Of a stretch of 64,000 bases of DNA, positions 9,076 to 16,387 are shown piece by piece. The DNA comes from Nitrosomonas sp. sh817 (GTDB lineage Bacteria; Pseudomonadota; Gammaproteobacteria; Burkholderiales; Nitrosomonadaceae): the NCBI RefSeq assembly GCF_030908545.1, contig NZ_CP133083.1:1488001-1552000 (forward strand). The letters run 5' to 3'. The position numbers and the translations under genes were made by a program. Within the stretch, counting starts at the first letter, position 1, and each line of letters begins with the position of its first letter. A model generated the notes under the pieces. That model searched no databases. It saw only the letters and a program-made list of their open reading frames with translations, and was not told the DNA's origin.

Positions 9076-9701
9076 CATCGGTTAAGATTCCAGCGGGTTC
9101 CGCGACACTAAACGGTGAATTGATCGTGCCGCCCGATGCTACGGGTGTCGTGCTGTTTGCGCACGGCAGCGGCAGCAGCCGTTTCAGTCCGCGTAATATG
9201 TATGTCGCCAACGTATTGCAGCAAAACGGTATTGCCACGCTGTTATTCGATTTGCTGACACGTGCGGAGGATCAGGATTACGACGCGCGGTTTGATATCG
9301 AGTTGCTGACAGAGCGTTTGCTCGCCGCTACCCGCTGGTTACAAAATAATCCCGCAACGAAATCTCTGAAATATGGTTATTTTGGCGCGAGTACCGGCGC
9401 GGCTGCGGCGTTACAGGCAGCCGCCGCCATGGGGGATGCGATTGCCGCTGTCGTTTTCCGTGGCGGCCGCCCCGATTTGGCGGGGAAAAGCGCTTTGAGC
9501 CAGATCATCGCGCCGACGCTATTGATCGTGGGTAGCGAGGATTACGGTGTGATCGAATTGAACGAACAAGCGTATGCGTTGCTGAAATGTGAAAAGAAGC
9601 TGACGCTCATTGCCGGTGCAACACACTTGTTCGAAGAACCGGGCACTTTGGAGCAAGCGGCAAAGTACGCGGCCGATTGGTTTTCTGGCTACTTGTCCTA
9701 A
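9072..9701 (+). CDS. Alpha/beta hydrolase coupled to the AmmeMemoRadiSam operon
   Basis: The 209-residue product is a small dienelactone-hydrolase-like alpha/beta hydrolase. It has the oxyanion strand VLFAHGSGSSR, the nucleophile elbow FGASTGAA (Ser), an acid in GSEDYGV and a catalytic His in GATHLFEEPG. There is no signal peptide, so it is cytoplasmic. The ATG overlaps the amrS stop (ATGA), a strong sign of co-translation and a hint that it acts with the system. The substrate is unknown. Confidence 0.88.
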   Translation: MTSVKIPAGSATLNGELIVPPDATGVVLFAHGSGSSRFSPRNMYVANVLQQNGIATLLFDLLTRAEDQDYDARFDIELLTERLLAATRWLQNNPATKSLKYGYFGASTGAAAALQAAAAMGDAIAAVVFRGGRPDLAGKSALSQIIAPTLLIVGSEDYGVIELNEQAYALLKCEKKLTLIAGATHLFEEPGTLEQAAKYAADWFSGYLS

Positions 9702-10094
9702 ATGGATTTTCTATTTAATTTCATTTGGATACCGGTATAAACTTATCCATAACATTAAGAAATTATCAAAAAAACAAAAAGATAGCTTGCGAATGCGTTA
9801 TAATTCACGCGCGTGAGTGAGAATTTGTTACGCGCATAACTAAGAAATTACTAGCTTTGTCTAGGACAAATAGACTAATCAATTCAGGCATGATGAGCTA
9901 TTGTGTGTAATTGTTTTTTTAGTATATTTGAAAGAACAACAATAATAATAGTAATAACAATATTATAGTTTTTTCTTTACCTTCAACTGAGTCATTTATT
10001 TTTGTTTTTTTAATGAGTTTTTGCGATCTAAAAAAACTCGATGAGGGTCGAAACTCTTTTCGATCTTATTGGAATTTTTATAAAGGAGTCAATA
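9702..10094. other. AT-rich leader before the PEP-CTERM gene
   Basis: These 393 bases are markedly AT-rich, with an AATAATAATAG-type run near 9938-9966. A TATAAT at 9799-9804 is followed at once by the perfect 12-base palindrome TCACGCGCGTGA (9805-9816), which could be an operator; no matching -35 box is seen. I looked for a sigma-54 GG-N10-GC pair, as often precedes PEP-CTERM genes, and did not find a convincing one. Confidence 0.4.
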
Positions 10095-10778
10095 ATGAAA
10101 AAAATAGCAGTAGTTACAGCCTTGTTAATGAGTGTCGGTGCAACACCTGCACTTGCCGCCATCGGTGATACCGTGACTTTTAAGTTTGACTTACCTTCTA
10201 CGGCATCATTTGGTTCTGGATACCCTGTAGTAGCTGAACTTAAATTAACTGAAACAGCCAGTGGTGTCGTTACATTTGAGTTGATACCGAATTGGTCATC
10301 GCCCGGTTTTGCTGATCCTTCTGACTCGACTGTAAATCACCTCGAATTCGTTTACCAAGGACCAGCCTCGCCAACATTCGCACAACCATTAGTTCACGGT
10401 GCGGATATTAAAACTTTTGATTATCATACCAATCCGAATATGGACAGCGGTTATAAATCCGACGATCAGTATATTTCGATTGATTGGTTTAAGCCTAATC
10501 AAGCTGAACGGTTCGATGGCGATCATGCCAACAGTATTTGGACAATATCCGGTACAGGCGTAGATATTACTGATTTTACTGGAACATTAGCGCATCATAC
10601 CGCTGGTAAGCCAGATCCGATTTTCGGTATCATTTCTGTTGATCCGTATTCTCTGACGGATCCACATCCAACACCATCGAATTGGGTCACATCGGCTGTT
10701 CCAGAACCAGAAACCTATGCCATGCTGCTGGCTGGCTTAGGATTGTTAGGCTTTTCATTGCGTAACAAAAAAGCATAA
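10095..10778 (+). CDS. PEP-CTERM sorting-domain protein
   Basis: The ATG at 10095 has an AAGGAG site 7 bases upstream. The 227-residue product has a signal peptide (MKKIAVVTALLMSVGATPALA) and a C-terminal sorting tag: PEPETYAM at about residue 203, a hydrophobic helix, and a basic end RNKKA. Such proteins are exported and processed by the exosortase EpsH/XrtA in exopolysaccharide-producing Gram-negatives. The middle is rich in Asp, Ser and Thr with no recognised domain; it may be an extracellular matrix component. No exosortase gene lies in this window. Confidence 0.9.
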   Translation: MKKIAVVTALLMSVGATPALAAIGDTVTFKFDLPSTASFGSGYPVVAELKLTETASGVVTFELIPNWSSPGFADPSDSTVNHLEFVYQGPASPTFAQPLVHGADIKTFDYHTNPNMDSGYKSDDQYISIDWFKPNQAERFDGDHANSIWTISGTGVDITDFTGTLAHHTAGKPDPIFGIISVDPYSLTDPHPTPSNWVTSAVPEPETYAMLLAGLGLLGFSLRNKKA

Positions 10779-10816
10779 TAAAACTTTTTTCTTGCTTTTT
10801 TAGTAAGGAAACACTC

Positions 10817-10855
10817 AAAGAGGGATTCAAGACGTAATTTGAATCTCTCTTTTTT
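10817..10855 (+). terminator. Rho-independent terminator of the PEP-CTERM gene
   Basis: The stem AAAGAGGGATTCAA / TTGAATCTCTCTTT has an 8-base loop and runs into a T tract. It lies 39 bases after the stop codon at 10778. Confidence 0.8.
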
Positions 10856-10917
10856 ATAAGATTGTCATAAGACTCAAATCAATTAATTCGTATTCCATTC
10901 AAGCCTCGCATCTCCTG

Positions 10918-12033
10918 TTACATCCACTTCTTCTTTCTAAAATAGATCAGCAAGCCGGCACCAATCGTAATAAATACGCCCCAGATGGCCGGATAAGCCC
11001 AGCGCCATTTTAATTCCGGCATATATTCAAAGTTCATCCCGTAAATACCCGCGATGAATGTCAGCGGGATGAAAATGGTTGCAAAAATGGTCAGAAATTT
11101 TATGGTTTCATTCATTTTATTGCTGATACTCGACAAATAAAGATCGTGCATGGCGGAAATTCTTTCCCGGTACGATTCGAGCGCATCGCTGACGCGCAAA
11201 ACATGATCGTAGACGTCACCGTAATAGCGCAATGTTTTGGGTTGCAGCAGCGGTGAATCGATGCGCTGGATGGTGGCGAGCAACTCGCGTAATGGCGAGA
11301 TATTGCGCTTCATTGAAATCAAACCCCGGCGGATTTGCTGAACAGTCTGCAGCATTTCTTTGCCGGAATTGAACAGAATATTGTCTTCCAGCGGATCCAT
11401 GATATCGTCGAGATTATCTTCCACGACAAAATATTCATCGACGATGGTATCAAGGATGACGTATGCCAGATAATCACTGTCGAATTGCCGCATGCGGCCA
11501 TTATGGTTCTGCAAATGAGCATAAATCGGATTGAAAGTGTCATCGGCTTTTTCCTTGAACGTTATCACATAATTGGCCAATAACAGGATGCTGATTTGTT
11601 CGTACTGCAAGCAGAAGTTTTTTTCGTAATCAAGACTGATGCCTTTGATCACCATATAAAGAAAGTTATCGTATTCTTCCAGCTTAGGGCGCTGGTGAGT
11701 GCTTAAAATATCTTCCAGCACCAGCGGGTGGATATCGAGTTCCTGACCGATGTTTTCAATAATTTTTGTGTCGCTGAGCCCATCCACATTGATCCAGGTA
11801 ATCAGCCCGGCATTCTTGAGTTGCTGCAGTTCCGCAATTGAGCTGATTTCCCGGCGTATCAAAGTACCGGCATTGTATTGCGTGACTGTGATCCGGCAAC
11901 GCGACTCGAGTTTTTCACCGATATGCACCAACGTTCCGGCCGGAAGTCCGGATTTGTCCGCAGGACTGGTATATTCCGCTTTATCGGTAAGTGGCTGGCT
12001 TTGGTGGGGCGGCTTGGTTGCGGATGGATTCAT
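10918..12033 (-). CDS. corA: Magnesium/cobalt transport protein CorA
   Basis: The 371-residue protein has the CorA architecture. A cytoplasmic alpha/beta domain with LVLEDILSTHQRPK comes first, then a long helix and two C-terminal membrane helices. The selectivity motif YGMNF (IAGIYGMNFEYMPEL) lies at the end of TM1, and a basic tail RKKKWM follows TM2. CorA forms a homopentameric Mg2+ channel in the inner membrane. The N-terminal 40 residues are a Pro/Ser-rich extension of low conservation. It is transcribed alone. Confidence 0.95.
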   Translation of the reverse strand: MNPSATKPPHQSQPLTDKAEYTSPADKSGLPAGTLVHIGEKLESRCRITVTQYNAGTLIRREISSIAELQQLKNAGLITWINVDGLSDTKIIENIGQELDIHPLVLEDILSTHQRPKLEEYDNFLYMVIKGISLDYEKNFCLQYEQISILLLANYVITFKEKADDTFNPIYAHLQNHNGRMRQFDSDYLAYVILDTIVDEYFVVEDNLDDIMDPLEDNILFNSGKEMLQTVQQIRRGLISMKRNISPLRELLATIQRIDSPLLQPKTLRYYGDVYDHVLRVSDALESYRERISAMHDLYLSSISNKMNETIKFLTIFATIFIPLTFIAGIYGMNFEYMPELKWRWAYPAIWGVFITIGAGLLIYFRKKKWM

Positions 12034-12200
12034 AAAAGCTTCCTGGCGTGACAGAAGGTGTTTATTTTAGAAGCTTTACTGACGCTTTGGGGAGATAAGC
12101 GAGAAGGGAAATTGGATGTCGCACTATTGCAGTGCGCTAAACTAAGGCTAAGGCGGATTGATTGCGCGGCGAGCGTTATTGGAATCGTTTCTTGCCGCGG

Positions 12201-12377
12201 TTAAACCGATTCGTTAAGGTCGCGCATGGGTATCGGGGAGTGTTTGCCGTGCAGCGAACACCAATCCTGCCAAACCTTACGGGCTTCTTCGACGTTACTG
12301 AAAGTCCAGAGGACTACGCCGTCTTCGGTCATCAAGGTTGCCATTTTGTTCGGCCATTCTTTAATCAAGCATTGCAT
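12201..12377 (-). CDS. Small conserved-looking hypothetical protein
   Basis: The 58-residue frame starts at an ATG preceded by AAAGGAGAAAATT, a very good ribosome site, which is the main evidence that it is real. The product (MQCLIKEWPNKMATLMTEDG...VWQDWCSLHG) is compact, mixed alpha/beta in character, with two Cys and several Trp. I do not recognise a family. The sequence VVLWTFSNVEEARKVWQDW suggests a small beta-strand/helix fold. No operon partner. Confidence 0.6.
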   Translation of the reverse strand: MQCLIKEWPNKMATLMTEDGVVLWTFSNVEEARKVWQDWCSLHGKHSPIPMRDLNESV

Positions 12378-12536
12378 AATTTTCTCCTTTGTAATTTTCA
12401 TGCAAAGCATACCGATGCAATATGAAGATTTTATGACAGCAGTTGCATGAATTTTGCGTGATACGTTTTTTTGCGCAATACGTGTATGATTGAAGACGAT
12501 AGCTTGGCAAAAATACTTTTATTGAAGGAGAAAACA

Positions 12537-13112
12537 ATGGATAAGACCTTATGTTTAAAATTGACTGGCATCGTCGTGGCAGCAATGATTGCCGGTTGCG
12601 CCGGTACAACACCACAGCAAAACCCGCTTGATACGGTTGGTCAAGGTTTGTCAACGATCGAAAGTGCTGCGCAAAGCGGCAGGCAAATGATTGATGCCGG
12701 CACGGCGGCAGCCAATACCGCAGCAACGAACCAAATCGGATTGGTCGACATTCTGATGCGCCAGCTCGGCGTATCGCAACAACAAGCACTGGGCGGCGCC
12801 GGTGCTATTTTTCAAGTAGCTCAGGGAAGCATGAATCCACAAGCATTTGCTACCTTGTCGCAATCCATTCCCGGTATGAATACCATGCTGGGCGCCGCAC
12901 CGGCTTCGCCGATTGCCGGCGGATTGTCATCGCTGATGGGGGGTGGCAATAACACATTAGGCAATATGGCTGTGCTTGCCGCTTCGTTTCAACAATTAAA
13001 CCTGTCCCCGGATTTGGTCGGTCAATTCATTCCGATCGTTACCAATTATGTCAGTCAGACCAGCGGGCAAATGACGGCCAATTTGCTGCAAACTGCATTG
13101 ACCGCGCGCTAA
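12537..13112 (+). CDS. DUF2780-like lipoprotein
   Basis: The ATG at 12537 follows AAGGAGAAAACA. The 191-residue product has a lipoprotein signal with lipobox MIAGC (Cys21), so it should be anchored in a membrane by a lipid. The mature part, with repeated Gln-rich helices (LGVSQQQALGGAGAIF, NMAVLAASFQQLNLSPDLVGQF), resembles the DUF2780 (VcgC/VcgE) family of unknown function. A deleted copy of the dispersed repeat begins 8 bases after the stop. Confidence 0.75.
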   Translation: MDKTLCLKLTGIVVAAMIAGCAGTTPQQNPLDTVGQGLSTIESAAQSGRQMIDAGTAAANTAATNQIGLVDILMRQLGVSQQQALGGAGAIFQVAQGSMNPQAFATLSQSIPGMNTMLGAAPASPIAGGLSSLMGGGNNTLGNMAVLAASFQQLNLSPDLVGQFIPIVTNYVSQTSGQMTANLLQTALTAR

Positions 13113-13119
13113 CCGATAC

Positions 13120-13187
13120 CTAGGGAAACGCTGAGTAATTCAACGAAGTGATTCGCTCATGCAGTTAATTAATCAGCGTTTTCCTAG
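13120..13187. repeat. Internally deleted copy of the dispersed repeat
   Basis: This 68-base element has the same ends as the full copies: CTAGGGAAACGCTGAGTAATT on the left of the plus strand, and, on the other strand, CTAGGAAAACGCTGATTAATT. Read on the minus strand its first ~46 bases match the left part of the full element (ends, then ACTGCATGAGCGAATCACTTCGTTG), followed directly by the other terminal repeat. About 80 interior bases are missing, as in deletion-derived MITEs. It can fold as one hairpin. Confidence 0.8.
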
Positions 13188-13274
13188 TAACACCGGGATG
13201 GAAGGTAACCGATACGATCCGGTTTCCGCCCCATCGACCGGTTCTAAATTCTCAAAAGCTCGGTGGAGTGTTGT

Positions 13275-13451
13275 ATGCCTTGGACGGCAACACATTTTCC
13301 GGCTGCTATGCAAAATTTGATGCCAGCGGTGCGCCTGAAAGCGGTTGCGATCGCCAATGCGCTGCTCGAAAAAGGAATGGACGAGGGCCGGGCGATACGC
13401 ATTGCCATTGCCCAAGCTAAAAAATGGGCCATTCGATCCGGTTGGCGTTAA
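13275..13451 (+). CDS. Small conserved protein, YdaT-like
   Basis: The ATG at 13275 follows GGAG. The 58-residue product MPWTATHFPAAMQNLMPAVRL... with ALLEKGMDEGRAIRIAIAQA matches from memory a widespread family of ~60-residue proteins of unknown function. The frame extends upstream without a better start. No signal peptide or membrane segment is present. Function unknown. Confidence 0.65.
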   Translation: MPWTATHFPAAMQNLMPAVRLKAVAIANALLEKGMDEGRAIRIAIAQAKKWAIRSGWR

Positions 13452-13675
13452 AAATTATCTTGATCCAACTTTCTGTAAGAATTGCTGAATAGCTGCGGAT
13501 CGTGTTGTCAGATAACTTTAATCAATTTTGTAGTATAGTTCCCATTCTTATTTAAATAAAAAAATTAATTTACATACATAACTAGCTAAATAGATATAAT
13601 TTATTGTTGAAAAATAAAACGAATTGATACAGTCCGCAGCCAATTATTTGGGAAAAGCTAAGTAACAATAACCGT
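13452..13675. promoter_or_regulatory. AT-rich upstream region of the exopolysaccharide-like operon
   Basis: 224 AT-rich bases precede the four-gene operon that starts at 13676, so its promoter should be here. A TATAGT at about 13534 could be a -10 box but lacks a clear -35 partner at 17 bases. The first gene also lacks a strong ribosome site. Assignment is by position only. Confidence 0.3.
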
Positions 13676-15058
13676 ATGCTTATATTTTTTTCGCAAGAAA
13701 CCAGCAATATCCCAGAACTATATAAGATCCCTTTCGATGTTCAGCAATTGAGCGATTTTGCCGAATGGGAAAAAAATAGAATCGTTCCATCAGCCTTTGT
13801 CATTGAAGGAAACGATCATCCATACGTTTCTTCCATCCTTGGGAAAATCCGTAGAGATAGTGAAGTTTTTGCATCGCTGTGTTTCTCGACAGTGCTGCTG
13901 CCTTCCTCGGACAACAGTCTGTTCGATGGCATCCTGCCGCCGCCTTTGGAGTTGCAGAAACAAATTGAAGCTGCACAGGATTTATCAAGATCCCTGAAAG
14001 GGAAAGACAATTATTTGACGCATCAGGGGCGATTAATCAACTATTTATGGTTACGTCCCAATTATATTGTGCAGCCGTGGCATGAATGGAAGAATCCGCG
14101 CTTTTACCGGTATCCACTTCTGGAAGCCATGAGTTTGGATCAATCGGATTCTTTTGAATGGCTCAGAAACCTTGCCAATTCCAAAATTCTGGAACCGGTT
14201 TCGCTGCTTGACCGGCAACGGGAATGCATGTATTGCCGGTCTTCGCATTTGAGTTTTGTCGATATCTGCCCTAATTGTTCTTCCATTGATATTAAGTTGC
14301 AACCGTCGTTGCATTGTTTCACTTGCGGGTGTGTCGATGCGCAAGACAAATTCATGCACAGCGGTACTCTGGTTTGCCCTAAGTGCCATACGCATTTGCG
14401 GCACATCGGCAGCGACTACGACCGTCCCTTGGAGAATTATTCCTGTCACGCATGCCATCATGCATTTGTTGAAGGGGATGTGCAGGTGCGTTGCGCGATT
14501 TGCGAAAAAGACATGAATCCGAATGAGCTCATTTTGAATGAAATCCATTCCTGGCGCTTGAGCGACAAGGGCAGAACGATTGCATTCCGCGGCGAAGTGT
14601 TCGACCTGTCGTCAGGATTCAATCAACTCGATTTCATTTCCAGAGAACTGTTCATTCATGATCTGGATTGGATGATGGTCATGGCTCGCCGTTATCCGAA
14701 TATCAATTTCAGTTTATTCGGAATTTATTTCGCGAATCTGCCGGATTTGGTGGAACTGTTCAATCACGCCCGGTTGCTGCAAATGCTGGAATCCTTTGCG
14801 CAGCGATTGAGAAATTTGTTGAGAACGCCGGATCTTTCCACGCGCACTGCGGAGAATATGCTGTGGCTATTGTTGCCGAACACCGACGAACAAGGGCTCA
14901 TGGGCTTTCAAAAGCGTATCGAGAAGAGTATGGATATGCTGTTGGAAGAAAGTGAATACAAACTGGATTTCCGCTTTATCACCGTTAATTCGCAGAAATT
15001 ATCCAATAAGGAGAATGCTGAACTGTTGCTGGCTCGTCTTTTTGGTGAATTGCTATAA
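13676..15058 (+). CDS. Zinc-ribbon (TackOD1-like) protein with degenerate GGDEF domain
   Basis: The 460-residue cytoplasmic protein has three regions. Residues 1-170 are mixed alpha/beta with no recognised motif. Residues 184-276 hold six CxxC knuckles (C184/C187, C198/C201, C214/C217, C234/C237, C257/C260, C273/C276), enough for three zinc ribbons, and resemble the TackOD1 output domain as I recall it. Residues about 325-455 look like a diguanylate-cyclase fold in which the GGDEF position reads TAENMLWLLLPNTDEQG. The catalytic residues are lost, so it should not make c-di-GMP. It lies 3 bases before the GT2 gene, so a regulatory role for that enzyme is the natural inference. Confidence 0.75.
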   Translation: MLIFFSQETSNIPELYKIPFDVQQLSDFAEWEKNRIVPSAFVIEGNDHPYVSSILGKIRRDSEVFASLCFSTVLLPSSDNSLFDGILPPPLELQKQIEAAQDLSRSLKGKDNYLTHQGRLINYLWLRPNYIVQPWHEWKNPRFYRYPLLEAMSLDQSDSFEWLRNLANSKILEPVSLLDRQRECMYCRSSHLSFVDICPNCSSIDIKLQPSLHCFTCGCVDAQDKFMHSGTLVCPKCHTHLRHIGSDYDRPLENYSCHACHHAFVEGDVQVRCAICEKDMNPNELILNEIHSWRLSDKGRTIAFRGEVFDLSSGFNQLDFISRELFIHDLDWMMVMARRYPNINFSLFGIYFANLPDLVELFNHARLLQMLESFAQRLRNLLRTPDLSTRTAENMLWLLLPNTDEQGLMGFQKRIEKSMDMLLEESEYKLDFRFITVNSQKLSNKENAELLLARLFGELL

Positions 15059-15061
15059 CCG

Positions 15062-16387
15062 ATGGAATCGCTAATCCAGGCTTGGTATGTTTTTCGCGTC
15101 ACGTTCGCACATTATCCGGATGTGCAGTATGTGCTCATGCTCATTCCTTTTGTATTGTTTTTTGAATTGCCGCTTTATTTCGTCAATTGGATGGGCGTTT
15201 TCCGTTTTGCCATCAAAGAAGCCGTGGAAGCGCCGCACACTCCTCCCTACTATCCTCAAGTGACATGCGCAATTACCTGTTATGCCGAAGGGAAAGCGGT
15301 GCAAAATACCGTGATTTCGTTGCTGGAGCAGATCTACCCGGGGCATATTGAAGTGATCGCGATGGTCGACGGCGTTCAGAAAAATATCGCAACATACCGG
15401 GCGTTGAAGGAACTGTATGCAATCATGCCAAGATACAGCAACCGGACCTTGACTATTCTTCCGAAAATTCAACGGGGCGGCAGGGTTTCTTCACTGAATG
15501 CCGGACTAAGCCGGGCGCGGGGCGAGATTTTCCTGGCGTTGGACGGTGATACCTCTTTTGATAACCGGATGATCCATTCGGCTGTATTGCACTTCCAGAA
15601 TCCCGATGTGGTGGCGGTGACCGGTCCGATGCGCGTGCGCAATGCCAAGAAGTCGCTCATAACCAGAATGCAAGACCTCGAATATATGCTCACCATGCAG
15701 ATAGGCAAGTTGGGGTTTGCCAAGCTGAATGTGATCAATAATGTCCCGGGCGCTTTCGGGATTTTCAGGCGAACTTTTCTGCAAAAAATCGGCGGCTGGA
15801 ATACCGGCACTGCCGAAGATCTGGATTTGACATTGCGCATCAAAAAATACCACACGCGCTATCCGCACTTGCGGATTGATTTTGAACCGCTTGCGGTATC
15901 GCATACCGATGTGCCCGAGACCTTCAAAGATTTTCTCAAGCAACGGCTGCGATGGGACGGCGACCTTTGGTATATCTATTCAAATAAGCATAAATACGGC
16001 ATTTCCCCCGCCACGATGGGCTGGAAGAATTTTATCTTCTTGCTGTGGTACGGAATTTTGTTTCAAATCATCATGCCTTTTGCCATCGTGATTTATACGG
16101 TCTATATGGCGATCGTGCTGCCGCTGCATATCTTTATCTTAAGTATGGGTCTGGTTTATGCATTTTATGTTTGCTTAGTGCTAATCCAATACCTTCTGTA
16201 TCTGGTGGTCATTTCCGACAGAAAGTGGCGCGATTGCAGTGCTTTTCTGATTCTTCCGCTCTATCCTTTTTTTCAGTTTATCGCTCGCGTATGGAGCGCA
16301 TTCGCCATTGCCAACCAGATATTCAATAAAGGGCACTTGGATTCGGCAATGGCGCCTTTGTGGGTGCTAAAAAAAGGCAAACAGTGA
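15062..16387 (+). CDS. Processive-type family 2 glycosyltransferase
   Basis: The 441-residue membrane enzyme belongs to the BcsA/PgaC/hyaluronan synthase-like GT2 group. An N-terminal membrane helix (about 22-45) precedes the catalytic domain. That domain has MVDG (Asp103), LDGDTSF (Asp161, Asp163), AEDLD (251-255) and the processivity motif QRLRW (294-298). Several C-terminal membrane helices (about 325-415) follow. Such enzymes polymerise a sugar from a nucleotide donor and push it across the inner membrane. The sugar cannot be deduced. The TolC-like gene starts in its stop codon (GTGA). Confidence 0.88.
   Translation: MESLIQAWYVFRVTFAHYPDVQYVLMLIPFVLFFELPLYFVNWMGVFRFAIKEAVEAPHTPPYYPQVTCAITCYAEGKAVQNTVISLLEQIYPGHIEVIAMVDGVQKNIATYRALKELYAIMPRYSNRTLTILPKIQRGGRVSSLNAGLSRARGEIFLALDGDTSFDNRMIHSAVLHFQNPDVVAVTGPMRVRNAKKSLITRMQDLEYMLTMQIGKLGFAKLNVINNVPGAFGIFRRTFLQKIGGWNTGTAEDLDLTLRIKKYHTRYPHLRIDFEPLAVSHTDVPETFKDFLKQRLRWDGDLWYIYSNKHKYGISPATMGWKNFIFLLWYGILFQIIMPFAIVIYTVYMAIVLPLHIFILSMGLVYAFYVCLVLIQYLLYLVVISDRKWRDCSAFLILPLYPFFQFIARVWSAFAIANQIFNKGHLDSAMAPLWVLKKGKQ

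Noticed and set aside
9702..10094. Possible sigma-54 promoter for the PEP-CTERM gene
   Set aside because: A GGCATG...AGC string near 9886 has only eight bases between GG and GC instead of ten, so it does not match the consensus.
14051..14548. 165-codon minus-strand frame inside the zinc-ribbon gene
   Set aside because: It is the complement of the Cys-rich region and has no start context or homology.
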